Assembly: GCA_937916465.1 (NCBI GenBank)
Contig: CALFTK010000019.1
Coordinates: forward strand, 1-64,000
Length of the DNA: 64,000 bases
Source: an uncultured Bacteroidales bacterium
Lineage (GTDB): Bacteria > Bacteroidota > Bacteroidia > Bacteroidales > Bacteroidaceae
Direction: 5' to 3'
Shown piece after piece: positions 27,313 through 36,645 of the stretch; the first letter of the stretch is position 1; each line of letters opens with the position of its first letter. Under the pieces are notes generated by a model that was given only the letters and a program-made list of their open reading frames with translations, searched no databases and was not told the origin of the DNA. A program made the position numbers and the translations under genes.

Positions 27313-28279
27313 CTTGTTTACTATTTTCTTTTAATTTTTTATTCTTCTGTTCAAACTGTTCGTAGGCTTCTACCACTCTGGTCACAAGCTTATGACGAAC
27401 TATATCTCGTTTATTCATTCTTATAATGCTCAGGCCATCAATATTTTTAAGTACATCCAATGCCTGTATCAGACCTGATGTTTGTGATGGTGGCAAATCT
27501 ATCTGGGTTAAATCGCCGGTAACTATCATTTTAGTATTCCAGCCCATACGGGTTAGAAACATCTTAATCTGCTGCGGAGTGGTATTCTGAGCCTCATCCA
27601 AAATTACAACGGCGTCATTCAGAGTTCTACCACGCATAAATGCCAATGGAGCTATCTGAATGATATTCAAATCCATATATTCTTTAAGTTTTCCCGTAGG
27701 AATCATATCTTGCAACGCATCATACAAAGGTTGCAGAAACGGATCTATCTTTTCCCGCATATCACCCGGCAGGAAACCCAATTTTTCTCCGGCTTCCACT
27801 GCAGGCCTACATAACACAATACGTTTTACCTCTTTATTCTTCAAAGCCCTGACTGCAAGTGCAATGGCTGTATAGGTTTTACCGGAACCGGCCGGACCAA
27901 TGGCAAAAATCATATCGTGTGTAGTATAATCATCAACTATCTTTTTCTGATTATCGCTACGGGGAATGATAGGACGACCTGTCACGCCAAAAAGTATTAC
28001 ATTGGAACTCTTTTCGCCATTAGGTTCCTGACCATTCACTATATCAACAATATTCTCCTCTTTAAGTGAATTATACTTATTGCAGTATTGTTCCAGTTTT
28101 ACAAGTACATCTTCAAATCTGGAAAGTTCGGCATTATCACCCATAACACGCAATACACTATCACGTGCCACAATTCTTAATTTAGGAAACAATGCCTTTA
28201 AAAGCTGCATATTAGAGTTGCCTGCTCCGTAAAACAGAACGGGCTCCACATCTTCCAAAACAAAGTGCTTTTCTATCAT
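27287..28279 (-). CDS. PhoH-family ATPase
   Basis: A 330-residue P-loop ATPase of the PhoH/PhoL family, linked to RNA metabolism and ribosome-related functions in other bacteria. An N-terminal small domain (1-105) precedes Walker [16 protein letters not shown] (about 128-142) and Walker [12 protein letters not shown] (about 222-232), with [13 protein letters not shown] later. It heads the operon with purC, aroE and purM. The -7 box ends only about 4 nt before the ATG, so the mRNA may be leaderless. Confidence 0.9.
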   Translation of the reverse strand: MIEKHFVLEDVEPVLFYGAGNSNMQLLKALFPKLRIVARDSVLRVMGDNAELSRFEDVLVKLEQYCNKYNSLKEENIVDIVNGQEPNGEKSSNVILFGVTGRPIIPRSDNQKKIVDDYTTHDMIFAIGPAGSGKTYTAIALAVRALKNKEVKRIVLCRPAVEAGEKLGFLPGDMREKIDPFLQPLYDALQDMIPTGKLKEYMDLNIIQIAPLAFMRGRTLNDAVVILDEAQNTTPQQIKMFLTRMGWNTKMIVTGDLTQIDLPPSQTSGLIQALDVLKNIDGLSIIRMNKRDIVRHKLVTRVVEAYEQFEQKNKKLKENSKQDEQSIDKN

Positions 28280-28283
28280 ACTG

Positions 28284-28291
28284 CAAAGTTA
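28284..28291 (-). promoter_or_regulatory. Promoter -7 box of the phoH operon
   Basis: The minus strand reads TAACTTTG at 28291-28284, matching TAnnTTTG. The phoH ATG begins at 28279. The -33 region has no clear TTTG. Confidence 0.55.
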
Positions 28292-28349
28292 CTCAATAAC
28301 TCCGTTTATACTACACTGAGAATGAATCAAGTTATCAACAACCACCATT

Positions 28350-28934
28350 TTAGCCTATAAGATGACCTATATTTCCGGTAAACAGTTTCACAGCTATTGC
28401 CAACAGAATAATTCCAAAGAACTTTCTGAAGATGTAAATCAAACCTTTACCCATCTTCTTCTCCAGCCAATCAATAGATCTTAACACTATGAAAATAAAC
28501 AGGATGTTAAGAGCTAATGCTATCATAATGTTAATTGTGGCATATTCAGCTTTAAGTGAAAGCAGAGTAGTGAAAGAACCTGCACCTACTATCAGTGGGA
28601 ACACCAAAGGAACAATTGAGGATACACCCTGCGGACTATCATCATATTTAAAAATGTGAATATCGAAGATCATTTCGAATCCTATTGCTAAAATAACCAT
28701 TGAACCGGCTACAGCAAAAGACTGAATATCTACACCAAACAGAGATAGTACACCATCGCCCATAAAGTAGAACAACACCAACAAGAACCAGGAAATAAGG
28801 GATATTTTACTGGATTCTATAGGTCCGGTCTTTCTCTTCAAATCTATTATCACAGGTATGGAACCTACAATATCCAAAATGGCGAACAATACAACGAATG
28901 CTCCTGCAATCTCCTTAAAATCTATACCAAACAT
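28350..28934 (-). CDS. MarC-family membrane protein
   Basis: A 194-residue membrane protein with about six helices in the MarC (UPF0056) pattern. Typical segments are FVVLFAILDIVGSIPVIIDL, FALGFEMIF-like AIGFEMIFDIHIF, and VPLVFPLIVGAGSFTTLLSL. E. coli MarC was once tied to multiple drug resistance but its function is unsettled. The longest frame begins at 28988, upstream of the predicted transcription start (about 28959). The ATG at 28934 is therefore used. Confidence 0.85.
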   Translation of the reverse strand: MFGIDFKEIAGAFVVLFAILDIVGSIPVIIDLKRKTGPIESSKISLISWFLLVLFYFMGDGVLSLFGVDIQSFAVAGSMVILAIGFEMIFDIHIFKYDDSPQGVSSIVPLVFPLIVGAGSFTTLLSLKAEYATINIMIALALNILFIFIVLRSIDWLEKKMGKGLIYIFRKFFGIILLAIAVKLFTGNIGHLIG

Positions 28935-28965
28935 AGCGTCATTTATAAGTAAATAAATTGTACTC

Positions 28966-28973
28966 CAAAGGTA
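28966..28973 (-). promoter_or_regulatory. Promoter -7 box of marC
   Basis: The minus strand reads TACCTTTG at 28973-28966. The leader to the ATG at 28934 would be about 25 nt. Confidence 0.6.
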
Positions 28974-29092
28974 GTGCAAAGCATTCAAACAAAAAACAAA
29001 CTACACTGAAATTTTCAATAAATACTCTAAAACCGAATACAACCATAATTTCTCAAATTCTTTATCACTAAAAAATGTTTCCGGTCAAATAT

Positions 29093-29124
29093 GTTGTTAA
29101 GTACTCGTCTGGTAACTATATTTG
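29093..29124 (+). promoter_or_regulatory. Promoter of the Gfo/Idh/MocA gene
   Basis: TTG (29093-29095) and TATATTTG (29117-29124) are 21 bp apart. This decides the start of the downstream gene in favour of the ATG at 29144. Confidence 0.7.
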
Positions 29125-29143
29125 CAAAAAAAAGAGACATAAC

Positions 29144-30133
29144 ATGAAAGTAGGTATATTAGGAACAGGGTGGATAGCCGACAAAATGGCAGTAACATTA
29201 ACCGGTTTAGATAAAAAAGAGGGTATAGAATTGTATGCAGTAGCATCACGTAGTAAGGAGAAAGCAGAAAAATTCGCTGCAGACTGGAAAATGCCAAAAG
29301 CATACGGATCATATCAGGCATTAGTGGAAGACCCAGCTGTAGATTTGGTATATATTGCAACTCCTCATTCACATCACTATGACAATTCAGTTATGGCTAT
29401 AGAGGCCGGCAAAGCCGTTCTTTGTGAAAAAGCATTTACAGCCAATGCCGCAGAGGCAAAAAAACTTATAGAACTGGCACATCAGCGCAAAGTTCTTATT
29501 ACAGAGGCTATCTGGACCAGATACATGCCATTATCATTAAAAGTAAATGAACTGTTAAAACAGGGAGTAATAGGCGAACCACAACAACTGAGTGCCAGCC
29601 TTAGCTATCCAATGGCACAAAAAGAGAGAATATTGCGTCCTGAACTATGTGGCGGCACACTTCTGGATATAGGTGTATATTGCATCAACTTTGCCAGAAT
29701 GTATTTTGGAACCGATATAGAAAAGGTAACGTCCGAATTTGTAATCGGCGAAACAGGAATGGACATGCAAAATAGTATTGCATTCCATTACAGAGATGGC
29801 AAGATGGCCAATCTTCAATCAAGTGTAATGTGCCGTTGTGACAGAAAAGGATTAATATGTGGAAGTGAAAATTATCTTACAGTAGATAACATAAACTGTC
29901 CGGAAAAAGTAACAGTTTGGGACGATTACAAACCTATTGCCGAATTCTATCCACCTTCAAATCAGGTAACAGGGTATGAATATCAGGTTATGGCTTGCCG
30001 AGATGCGTTACGCGACGGATTAATAGAATCACCATATATGCCTCATAATGAAACAATTGCCATAATGCAACAGATGGACGAACTGCGTGCAGAGTGGGGT
30101 GTAAAGTACCCGAATGACCTTCGTGTTTTATGA
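29144..30133 (+). CDS. Gfo/Idh/MocA-family oxidoreductase
   Basis: A 329-residue NAD(P)-dependent dehydrogenase. The Rossmann loop is GILGTGWIADKM at the N-terminus. Next come YIATPHSHHY and the family lysine in CEKAFT (about 95-100), then a C-terminal alpha/beta domain with GGTLLDIGVYCINFARMYF. The sequence resembles the dimeric dihydrodiol dehydrogenase-like subgroup, which acts on sugars or trans-diols; no substrate can be assigned. An ATG at 29075 lies upstream of the promoter and is rejected. Confidence 0.85.
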   Translation: MKVGILGTGWIADKMAVTLTGLDKKEGIELYAVASRSKEKAEKFAADWKMPKAYGSYQALVEDPAVDLVYIATPHSHHYDNSVMAIEAGKAVLCEKAFTANAAEAKKLIELAHQRKVLITEAIWTRYMPLSLKVNELLKQGVIGEPQQLSASLSYPMAQKERILRPELCGGTLLDIGVYCINFARMYFGTDIEKVTSEFVIGETGMDMQNSIAFHYRDGKMANLQSSVMCRCDRKGLICGSENYLTVDNINCPEKVTVWDDYKPIAEFYPPSNQVTGYEYQVMACRDALRDGLIESPYMPHNETIAIMQQMDELRAEWGVKYPNDLRVL

Positions 30134-30191
30134 TAAACAGAAACAGATTTTTATAAATTCTGTATAATTAAAACATTTTGGATGGGTATTA

Positions 30192-30223
30192 TTTGTTTCT
30201 GATTTCAAGATAAACTACTTTTG
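30192..30223 (+). promoter_or_regulatory. Promoter of the PatB/MalY gene
   Basis: TTTG (30192-30195) and TACTTTTG (30216-30223) are 20 bp apart, a full match to the Bacteroidales consensus. The ATG is at 30231, so the leader is very short. Confidence 0.8.
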
Positions 30224-30230
30224 CGCCATT

Positions 30231-31406
30231 ATGGATAGAATAACTTACGATTTCGAAAATATTCCCTGCCGTTTTGGAACCAATTCATTGAAATGGGATG
30301 CTTTAGAGAGCAGATATGGTCATAAAGACCTGCTTTCCATGTGGATAGCAGATATGGATTTTTGCACACCGCAATTCATTATTGATGCCCTGCAAGAGCG
30401 TCTGCACCATGCAGTATTGGGTTACACAATGCCGGGTGATGAGTGGAGCAAAGCCATAATAGAGTGGCTGAATAGTCGTCATAATTGGAGAATTGACAAC
30501 AATTGGTTAGGGTTTATTCCGGGAATTGTAAGAGGTATTGCATTTGTAATCAAGGCATTTACTAACCCTGATGACAAAGTGATGGTAATGTCGCCGGTGT
30601 ATCATCCGTTTTTTCACGTTGCTGAAGACAACGGCCGCTGTCCCGAATATTGCCCTCTGACAATAAAAGATGAACAATACTACATCGACTTCAACTTGTT
30701 TGAAGAGAGAGTAAAGAATTGCAAGATATTCATTTTAAGCAATCCGCATAACCCCGGAGGTCGTGTATGGACCAAAGAAGAACTTCAACAAATGGCATCT
30801 ATCTGCCACAAACACAATGTTATAGTAATATCTGATGAGATTCATGCAGACCTCACCTTGAAGCCCTACAAACACTATCCTTTTGCTACAGTCAGTAAAG
30901 AGGCAGAAGAGTGTAGTATAACCTTTATGTCGCCAAGCAAGGCTTTCAACACGCCCGGTATCATATCATCATACAGCATAGTACCCAATGAAGCAATTCG
31001 CGAACCGTTCTATAACTATATGACAGCCAGCGAATTGAATCAGGGTAACCTCTTTGCTTATATAGTTCCTGCTACTGCATATTCAGAACGTGGTACAGAC
31101 TGGTTGGACCAAGTGTGCGAATACATATCAGACAATATTGCTTTTGTGGAAAATTATCTTACAAATGAACTACCTGTACTGAATATGATAAGACCACAGG
31201 CATCATTCCTGATATTCCTTGATTGTCGCAAATTGGAATTATCACAACCGGAACTTGAAAACCTGTTTATTGAAAAGGCAGGGTTAGCACTCAATACAGG
31301 CACTATGTTCGGACCGGAAGGGAAAGGCTTTATGCGTATGAACATAGCCACTTCGAGAAGCACCATTCTGGAGGCCTTGGAGAGAATCAAAAAGGCTATA
31401 GGATAG
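30231..31406 (+). CDS. PatB/MalY-type PLP aminotransferase (C-S lyase)
   Basis: A 391-residue fold-type I PLP enzyme of the PatB/MalY group, which usually cleaves cystathionine or cysteine conjugates (beta C-S lyase). Group features: an N-terminal RFGTNSLKWD, MWIADMDFCTP, LSNPHNPGGRVW, SDEIHADL, and the PLP lysine in SPSKAFNTPGI (about 235-245), with a C-terminal RMNIATSRS. Simple transamination by sequence relatives is also possible. The stop lies 10 bp from that of the convergent trmD, leaving no room for a separate terminator. Confidence 0.88.
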   Translation: MDRITYDFENIPCRFGTNSLKWDALESRYGHKDLLSMWIADMDFCTPQFIIDALQERLHHAVLGYTMPGDEWSKAIIEWLNSRHNWRIDNNWLGFIPGIVRGIAFVIKAFTNPDDKVMVMSPVYHPFFHVAEDNGRCPEYCPLTIKDEQYYIDFNLFEERVKNCKIFILSNPHNPGGRVWTKEELQQMASICHKHNVIVISDEIHADLTLKPYKHYPFATVSKEAEECSITFMSPSKAFNTPGIISSYSIVPNEAIREPFYNYMTASELNQGNLFAYIVPATAYSERGTDWLDQVCEYISDNIAFVENYLTNELPVLNMIRPQASFLIFLDCRKLELSQPELENLFIEKAGLALNTGTMFGPEGKGFMRMNIATSRSTILEALERIKKAIG

Positions 31407-31416
31407 GGGATTACAA

Positions 31417-32094
31417 CTACTCTTCCAACAGGTCAGGGCGTAGTCTTTTGGTACGCTCCAATGATTGTTGCAATTCCCATTCGCTTATCTTGGCCTGATT
31501 ACCGGACAACAGTATCTCCGGTACCTTCCAACCATTATAATCGGCAGGTCTTGTATATACAGGTGGAGCCAGAAGATTATCCTGAAAGCTATCAGACAGA
31601 GCAGATTGTTCATCGCTGAGCACACCTGGTATAAGCCTTACAACACTGTCAGCAATAACAGCTGCAGCCAGTTCTCCACCGGTCAGCACATAATCACCTA
31701 TACTAATTTCTCGGGTAATCAGGTGTTCTCTTATTCTATAATCAATCCCCTTATAATGACCGCATAAAATAATGATATTCTGCATCATAGACATCTCATT
31801 CGAAATCTTTTGATTAAGTGTCTGACCATCGGGCGATGTGTATATAACCTCATCATAATGACGTTCAGATTTAAGCGATGAAATAAGTCTGTCAATAGGC
31901 TCAATCTTCATTACCAGGCCTGCACATCCACCAAAAGGATAATCGTCAGTCTTGCGGTGTTTGTCGGTAGTATAGTCTCTAATATCGTGCAGATGAATAT
32001 CAGCCAAACCGGCCTTCTGTGCCCTGGCCATCATAGAACAATTAAAGAAACCCTCCAGCATATCTGGAAAAACCGTAAGTATATCTATGCGCAT
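31417..32094 (-). CDS. trmD: tRNA (guanine37-N1)-methyltransferase
   Basis: It methylates G37 of tRNAs reading CNN codons, including Leu, Pro and Arg tRNAs, using S-adenosylmethionine and preventing frameshifts. The 225 residues fit. The knotted SAM site is in [24 protein letters not shown] and [15 protein letters not shown] (about 135-149), and the catalytic Asp is in [15 protein letters not shown]. It closes with [14 protein letters not shown]. It is not next to rpsP, rimM or rplS as in E. coli. Confidence 0.95.
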   Translation of the reverse strand: MRIDILTVFPDMLEGFFNCSMMARAQKAGLADIHLHDIRDYTTDKHRKTDDYPFGGCAGLVMKIEPIDRLISSLKSERHYDEVIYTSPDGQTLNQKISNEMSMMQNIIILCGHYKGIDYRIREHLITREISIGDYVLTGGELAAAVIADSVVRLIPGVLSDEQSALSDSFQDNLLAPPVYTRPADYNGWKVPEILLSGNQAKISEWELQQSLERTKRLRPDLLEE

Positions 32095-32213
32095 AATAAT
32101 CCAATTATCGTTTCAAGGCGCGAATTTAGTGCAATTTAAAAGAATAAAGAAACATACTCATTACATTTTGACTTTATAGTCTTAAAAACCTATGCAGTTT
32201 TACAAAAAAACAG

Positions 32214-32221
32214 TACTTTTG
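32214..32221 (+). promoter_or_regulatory. Promoter -7 box of ligA
   Basis: TACTTTTG matches the consensus; a -33 element is not clear. The leader is about 27 nt. Confidence 0.6.
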
Positions 32222-32254
32222 TAAGTCAATAAAGAAAGCGGACGAACAAAGCTA

Positions 32255-34264
32255 ATGGACCCAAAAGAGAGAATATTAGAGTTAAGAGAGACTTTACATA
32301 GGCATAATTACCTTTACTATGTAAAGAATTCGCCCGTTATTTCCGATTTTGAATTTGACACCCTGATGCACGAACTGCAAGATTTGGAACTTTTTCATCC
32401 AGAACTTTTTGATCCAAATTCACCTACACAGAGAGTAGGCAGCGATATTAATACCCAAAAAGGGGGCTTCAAGCAGGCTGAACACAAATATCCCATGCTA
32501 TCTCTGGATAACACCTATTCGGAACAGGAGGTAGCCGATTTTTTTAATCGTGTATCAGAACTGCTGAACGAACCATTTGAAATATGTTGCGAACTAAAGT
32601 ATGACGGTCTCTCTATATCATTATCATATCAGAATGGCAAACTAATTCAAGCCACTACTCGCGGAGATGGAGTAAAGGGCGATATAGTAACAGATAATGT
32701 AAAGACTATCAGAACAATACCATTAATATTAACAGGTTCTGATTATCCCTCAGAATTTGAGGTCCGCGGAGAGATACTTATGCCATGGACATCGTTTGAA
32801 AAACTAAACGAAGAACGTGCAAAAAATGATGAACCACTCTTTGCAAACCCAAGAAATGCTGCATCGGGTACGCTAAAACTGCTCAATTCAGCCGAAGTAG
32901 GCAGAAGAAAGTTGGACGCATATCTCTACTATTTATTGGGGGAAGATCTGCCTTATGACGGACATTACGAAAACATGATGTACCTGTCCGGATTGGGTTT
33001 TAAAGTGACAGACCATATAAGAAAGTGCTCCACCATTGACGAAGTTATGGAATACATAACCTACTGGGATACAGAGAGAAAGAATCTTCCTATTGCAACA
33101 GACGGAGTAGTCCTTAAAGTCAATTCATTGCGTCAGCAACGTAATTTAGGATATAAGGCCAAATCGCCCAGATGGGCCATTGCATACAAATTTCAGGCAG
33201 AAAAAGCCTTGACAAGATTAAACAGTGTTTCGTATCAGGTTGGCAGAACCGGCGCAATAACTCCTGTGGCAAATCTTGACCCTGTACAGTTGTCTGGAAC
33301 TACTGTAAAACGTGCATCACTGCACAATGCAGACATAATTGAGGGTATGGACCTACACATAGGCGATATGGTTTATGTAGAGAAAGGAGGCGAGATAATA
33401 CCAAAAATTACAGGAGTTGATATGGATTCACGTTCATTCATGATGGGCGACAAGGTAGAATTCATAAAATACTGCCCGGAATGTGACAGCAAACTTATTC
33501 GATACGAAGGAGAAGCTGCTCATTACTGTCCAAACATAAACGGATGCGCTCCGCAGATAAAAGGCAGAATAGAACATTTTGCAAGCAGAAAAGCTATGAA
33601 CATTGATGGAATGGGTCCGGAAACAATAGACAATTTCTTCAATGTAGGGCTTATAAATGATATTTCAGACCTTTACAACCTTAAAGTAAAGGATTTGTAT
33701 CGTTTAGAACGCATGGGTATCAAATCGGCTGAAAATCTGATAAATAGCATTGAGAATAGCAAGGCAATACCTTTTGAAAGAGTACTATTCGCACTTGGAA
33801 TACGCTTTGTAGGCGAAGTAGCAGCAAAAAAATTGGCTAAAGCCTTCAAGAACATAGAAAAATTGATGTCAGCAACAGCCGAAGAACTGATAGCTGTAAA
33901 CGAGATAGGAGAAAAAATTGCACAAAGTGTAATAGATTTCTTTGCAGAAGACAAGAACAGAATTCTGGTTGAAAAATTAAGCAATGCAGGATTGCAGTTC
34001 TCAATAGAAGAGACAGAAAACAACTCCTTTAACAGTAAGTTAGAGGGCAAAACCATAGTGATAAGCGGAGTTTTTGAGAAACATTCACGAGATGAATACA
34101 AAGCAATTATTGAAAATTGTGGAGGTAAAAATTCCGGCAGCATATCTTCAAAGACCAGCTTTATACTGGCCGGTGACAATATGGGTCCATCAAAGAGGGA
34201 AAAGGCTGAACAGCTTGGAATTCCTCTTATAAATGAAACCGATTTTTTGAAAATGATTGAATAA
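32255..34264 (+). CDS. ligA: NAD-dependent DNA ligase
   Basis: It seals nicks during replication and repair with NAD+. The 669 residues match LigA. Domains in order: Ia (1-70), the adenylation domain with KYDG and active Lys115, the OB fold (about 320-400), a Cys4 zinc finger (CPECDSKL then HYCPNINGC, about 408-430), helix-hairpin-helix repeats (about 440-580) and a C-terminal BRCT domain (about 592-669, [10 protein letters not shown]). All key elements are intact. dapA follows after 22 bp. Confidence 0.97.
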   Translation: MDPKERILELRETLHRHNYLYYVKNSPVISDFEFDTLMHELQDLELFHPELFDPNSPTQRVGSDINTQKGGFKQAEHKYPMLSLDNTYSEQEVADFFNRVSELLNEPFEICCELKYDGLSISLSYQNGKLIQATTRGDGVKGDIVTDNVKTIRTIPLILTGSDYPSEFEVRGEILMPWTSFEKLNEERAKNDEPLFANPRNAASGTLKLLNSAEVGRRKLDAYLYYLLGEDLPYDGHYENMMYLSGLGFKVTDHIRKCSTIDEVMEYITYWDTERKNLPIATDGVVLKVNSLRQQRNLGYKAKSPRWAIAYKFQAEKALTRLNSVSYQVGRTGAITPVANLDPVQLSGTTVKRASLHNADIIEGMDLHIGDMVYVEKGGEIIPKITGVDMDSRSFMMGDKVEFIKYCPECDSKLIRYEGEAAHYCPNINGCAPQIKGRIEHFASRKAMNIDGMGPETIDNFFNVGLINDISDLYNLKVKDLYRLERMGIKSAENLINSIENSKAIPFERVLFALGIRFVGEVAAKKLAKAFKNIEKLMSATAEELIAVNEIGEKIAQSVIDFFAEDKNRILVEKLSNAGLQFSIEETENNSFNSKLEGKTIVISGVFEKHSRDEYKAIIENCGGKNSGSISSKTSFILAGDNMGPSKREKAEQLGIPLINETDFLKMIE

Positions 34265-34286
34265 CCTGAAATAATATAATAAGACG

Positions 34287-35177
34287 ATGAACAAAGAGAA
34301 CCCTTTTATGGGATTAGGCGTTGCATTAGTAACTCCATTTAATGAAGATGGCAGCATAGATTGGAACATGTTTGCAGAACTTATTGAGTTCCAGATTGCC
34401 AATGGTACCGATTACCTTTGCATATTAGGTACAACAGCAGAAACTCCAACATTGACAGAAGAGGAAAAACACGAAATAGTAAACAAAGCCATCAAACAGA
34501 TAGACGGCAGAATTCCAATAATGGTAGGTTGCAGTTCAAACTGTACAGCAACCGTATTACAACAGATAAAACAGTATGAAATAGATGGAGTAGATGGAAT
34601 ACTGACAGCAGTTCCATACTACAACAAACCATCACAAGAGGGTATTTATCAACACTTTAAGGCTATTGCTGAGAATTGTAGCAAACCTATCGTATTGTAT
34701 AATGTTCCTGGCAGAACAGGCGTAAACATGACAGCAGCCACCACGCTGCGCATAGCAAACGAATTCAGCAATGTAATTGCCGTAAAAGAGGCATCAGGCA
34801 ATTTGGAACAGTTCAAAGAGATAGTAGCCGGTAGCCCTGCCCATTTCAAAGTAATATCGGGTGATGACGGACTTGCTTTCGATGCAATGCAACATGGTGT
34901 TATTGGTGTAATATCTGTCATGGGAAATGCTATACCCAAGACATTCAGCACAATGATACATCATCTGCAAAACAGTGAAATAGAAGCTGCGGCAGCCATA
35001 CATGAACAGTTGAAGCCATTGTATTCACTTCTCTTTACCGAGGGTAATCCTCCGGGAATAAAGGCTCTAATGGCATCACGCGGCATGATAAAGAATGTAT
35101 TACGTTTGCCACTTGTTCCTGTAAGCAAAGCAACACACGAACAGACAATACAAGCATTTGCAAACATCAAATTATGA
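34287..35177 (+). CDS. dapA: 4-Hydroxy-tetrahydrodipicolinate synthase
   Basis: It condenses pyruvate with aspartate semialdehyde, the first step of lysine and diaminopimelate synthesis. The 296 residues form one TIM barrel. Seen: GTTAETPTL (substrate loop, about 48-56), the Tyr in VLYNVPGRTG (about 135-145), the Schiff-base Lys167 in AVKEASGN, and VISGDDGLAF. Its stop overlaps the next start (ATGA), linking cell-wall precursor synthesis with a cell-wall peptidase gene. Confidence 0.96.
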   Translation: MNKENPFMGLGVALVTPFNEDGSIDWNMFAELIEFQIANGTDYLCILGTTAETPTLTEEEKHEIVNKAIKQIDGRIPIMVGCSSNCTATVLQQIKQYEIDGVDGILTAVPYYNKPSQEGIYQHFKAIAENCSKPIVLYNVPGRTGVNMTAATTLRIANEFSNVIAVKEASGNLEQFKEIVAGSPAHFKVISGDDGLAFDAMQHGVIGVISVMGNAIPKTFSTMIHHLQNSEIEAAAAIHEQLKPLYSLLFTEGNPPGIKALMASRGMIKNVLRLPLVPVSKATHEQTIQAFANIKL

Positions 35178-36430
35178 AGTATAATAGGCTGATTATTATT
35201 TTATTAGCATTATTCTGTTTAACCATTACATCGTGTTTCAACAAACAGAGTGGCACTACCGGTGAACCTACTGATACACTACAGGTAGAACTTCCTACCA
35301 TTAAATGGGGTATCAATATAGATGAATACCGGATTGTTGACAGTGTAATAGGGCGCAACGAACTGCTATCTACCATTTTGTACAGATATGGAGTTAGCGG
35401 TGCTACGATTAATGAAATAGAATTAAAATCATTCAATACATACAGCGTAAGAAAATTGCGTGCAGGCAAGCCGTACCATATTCTGCTATCTAAAGATTCA
35501 ACTGCCACAGCCGAATATTTTGTGTATGACATAAATGCCATTGAATATGCTGTTTATAAACTAACAGATAGCATAACCACCTACTTGGGAGAGATACCTA
35601 CCGACACTATTACAAACAGCATAACAGGCAGCATTGAATCATCGTTATGGAATGCAATGATTGCAAGCGGAGCCGATCCTGAACTTGCAGGCACATTGTC
35701 GGATGTATATTCCTGGACTATCGACTTCTTTGGAATTCAACCAAAAGATTCATTTGCAGTCTATTATGAAGAGATTTTTGCCGACAGTGTAAGAGTAGGG
35801 ACCGGTAATGTTCTGGCTGCCAATTTTATAACCGGAAACAAGAACCATTTTGCCTTCTACTACACATACAGGGAAGATCGTGGGGAATATTTTGATGAAA
35901 ACGGACAGAGTCTGCGCCGAGCATTTCTTAAGGCACCACTTAAATACAGCAGAATAAGTTCCCACTTTTCCAATGCAAGAAGGCACCCTATAACAAAAGT
36001 TGTCCGCCCACACCACGGAGTAGATTATGCAGCCCCATCAGGTACACCGGTACATTCTGTAGGCGATGGAACAGTAATAGGCAAGGGATGGGATTCAAAA
36101 GGTGGTGGAAACTTTGTACGCATTAAGCATAACGGTACATACACCACACTATATATGCATCTTAAAGGCTTTGCCGATGGTATTTATCAGGGTGCCAGAG
36201 TAACTCAAGGACAGACTATAGGATACGTAGGTTCAACAGGTATGTCAACCGGACCTCATCTGGATTACAGAGTGTATAAGAACGGTACTGCTATCAATCC
36301 ACTCAGCATGGATTTACCTGCAGTAGATCCTATTGCAGAGGAAGATATGGAGACATATTTAAAGAGTGTAAAACCATATATGAAACAGGTTGGACTGGAA
36401 TTTATAGACACACTTTCCATGAATCCATAA
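35174..36430 (+). CDS. M23 peptidase lipoprotein
   Basis: A 418-residue lipoprotein (ITSC, Cys21) with a C-terminal M23 (LytM-type) peptidoglycan endopeptidase domain at about 260-385. The zinc site has His and Asp in HHGVDYAAPSG and a His in TGPHLDYRVY. The usual HxH reads HLD, so Asp takes the place of the second His. LYMHLKGF holds the additional catalytic His. A region before it (about 55-240) resembles the N-terminal modules of MepM-like proteins. It probably cuts peptide cross-links in the periplasm. It starts inside the dapA stop codon. Confidence 0.88.
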   Translation: MKYNRLIIILLALFCLTITSCFNKQSGTTGEPTDTLQVELPTIKWGINIDEYRIVDSVIGRNELLSTILYRYGVSGATINEIELKSFNTYSVRKLRAGKPYHILLSKDSTATAEYFVYDINAIEYAVYKLTDSITTYLGEIPTDTITNSITGSIESSLWNAMIASGADPELAGTLSDVYSWTIDFFGIQPKDSFAVYYEEIFADSVRVGTGNVLAANFITGNKNHFAFYYTYREDRGEYFDENGQSLRRAFLKAPLKYSRISSHFSNARRHPITKVVRPHHGVDYAAPSGTPVHSVGDGTVIGKGWDSKGGGNFVRIKHNGTYTTLYMHLKGFADGIYQGARVTQGQTIGYVGSTGMSTGPHLDYRVYKNGTAINPLSMDLPAVDPIAEEDMETYLKSVKPYMKQVGLEFIDTLSMNP

Positions 36431-36466
36431 TTTTTATAGAAAAACTGCAAAAAAAGCCGTCAGAGA

Positions 36467-36497
36467 TTTGTTATTACAAAAAAAAGAGCTACCTTTG
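36467..36497 (+). promoter_or_regulatory. Promoter of tRNA-Arg
   Basis: TTTG (36467-36470) and TACCTTTG (36490-36497) are exactly 19 bp apart, the strongest consensus match in the window. Confidence 0.85.
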
Positions 36498-36511
36498 CAT
36501 CGCTTTTACGG

Positions 36512-36585
36512 GGTTCCGTAGCTCAACTGAATAGAGCATCTGACTACGGATCAGAAGGTTGTGGGTTTGAATCCCGCCGGAATCA
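36512..36585 (+). tRNA. tRNA-Arg (anticodon ACG)
   Basis: A complete 74-nt cloverleaf. The acceptor is GGTTCCG/CGGAATC with one G-U pair and discriminator A. The D arm is GCTC/GAGC. The anticodon stem is TCTGA/TCAGA with loop CTACGGA. The T arm is GTGGG/CCCGC. The anticodon ACG reads CGN arginine codons after A34 is changed to inosine. The CCA end is not encoded. It has its own promoter and terminator. Confidence 0.95.
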
Positions 36586-36600
36586 CAAAGTATAGTAAAG

Positions 36601-36628
36601 CGCCTAACAAAAAGTTAGGCGTTTTTTT
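36601..36628 (+). terminator. Terminator of tRNA-Arg
   Basis: CGCCTAAC (36601-36608) and GTTAGGCG (36614-36621), a 5-nt A loop, then seven T residues: a classic intrinsic terminator. Confidence 0.93.
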
Positions 36629-36645
36629 ATTGTGTATAATCGATA

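Noticed and set aside
33673..34179. A 168-residue minus-strand frame within ligA
   Set aside because: It lies wholly opposite conserved helix-hairpin-helix and BRCT coding sequence, with no promoter.
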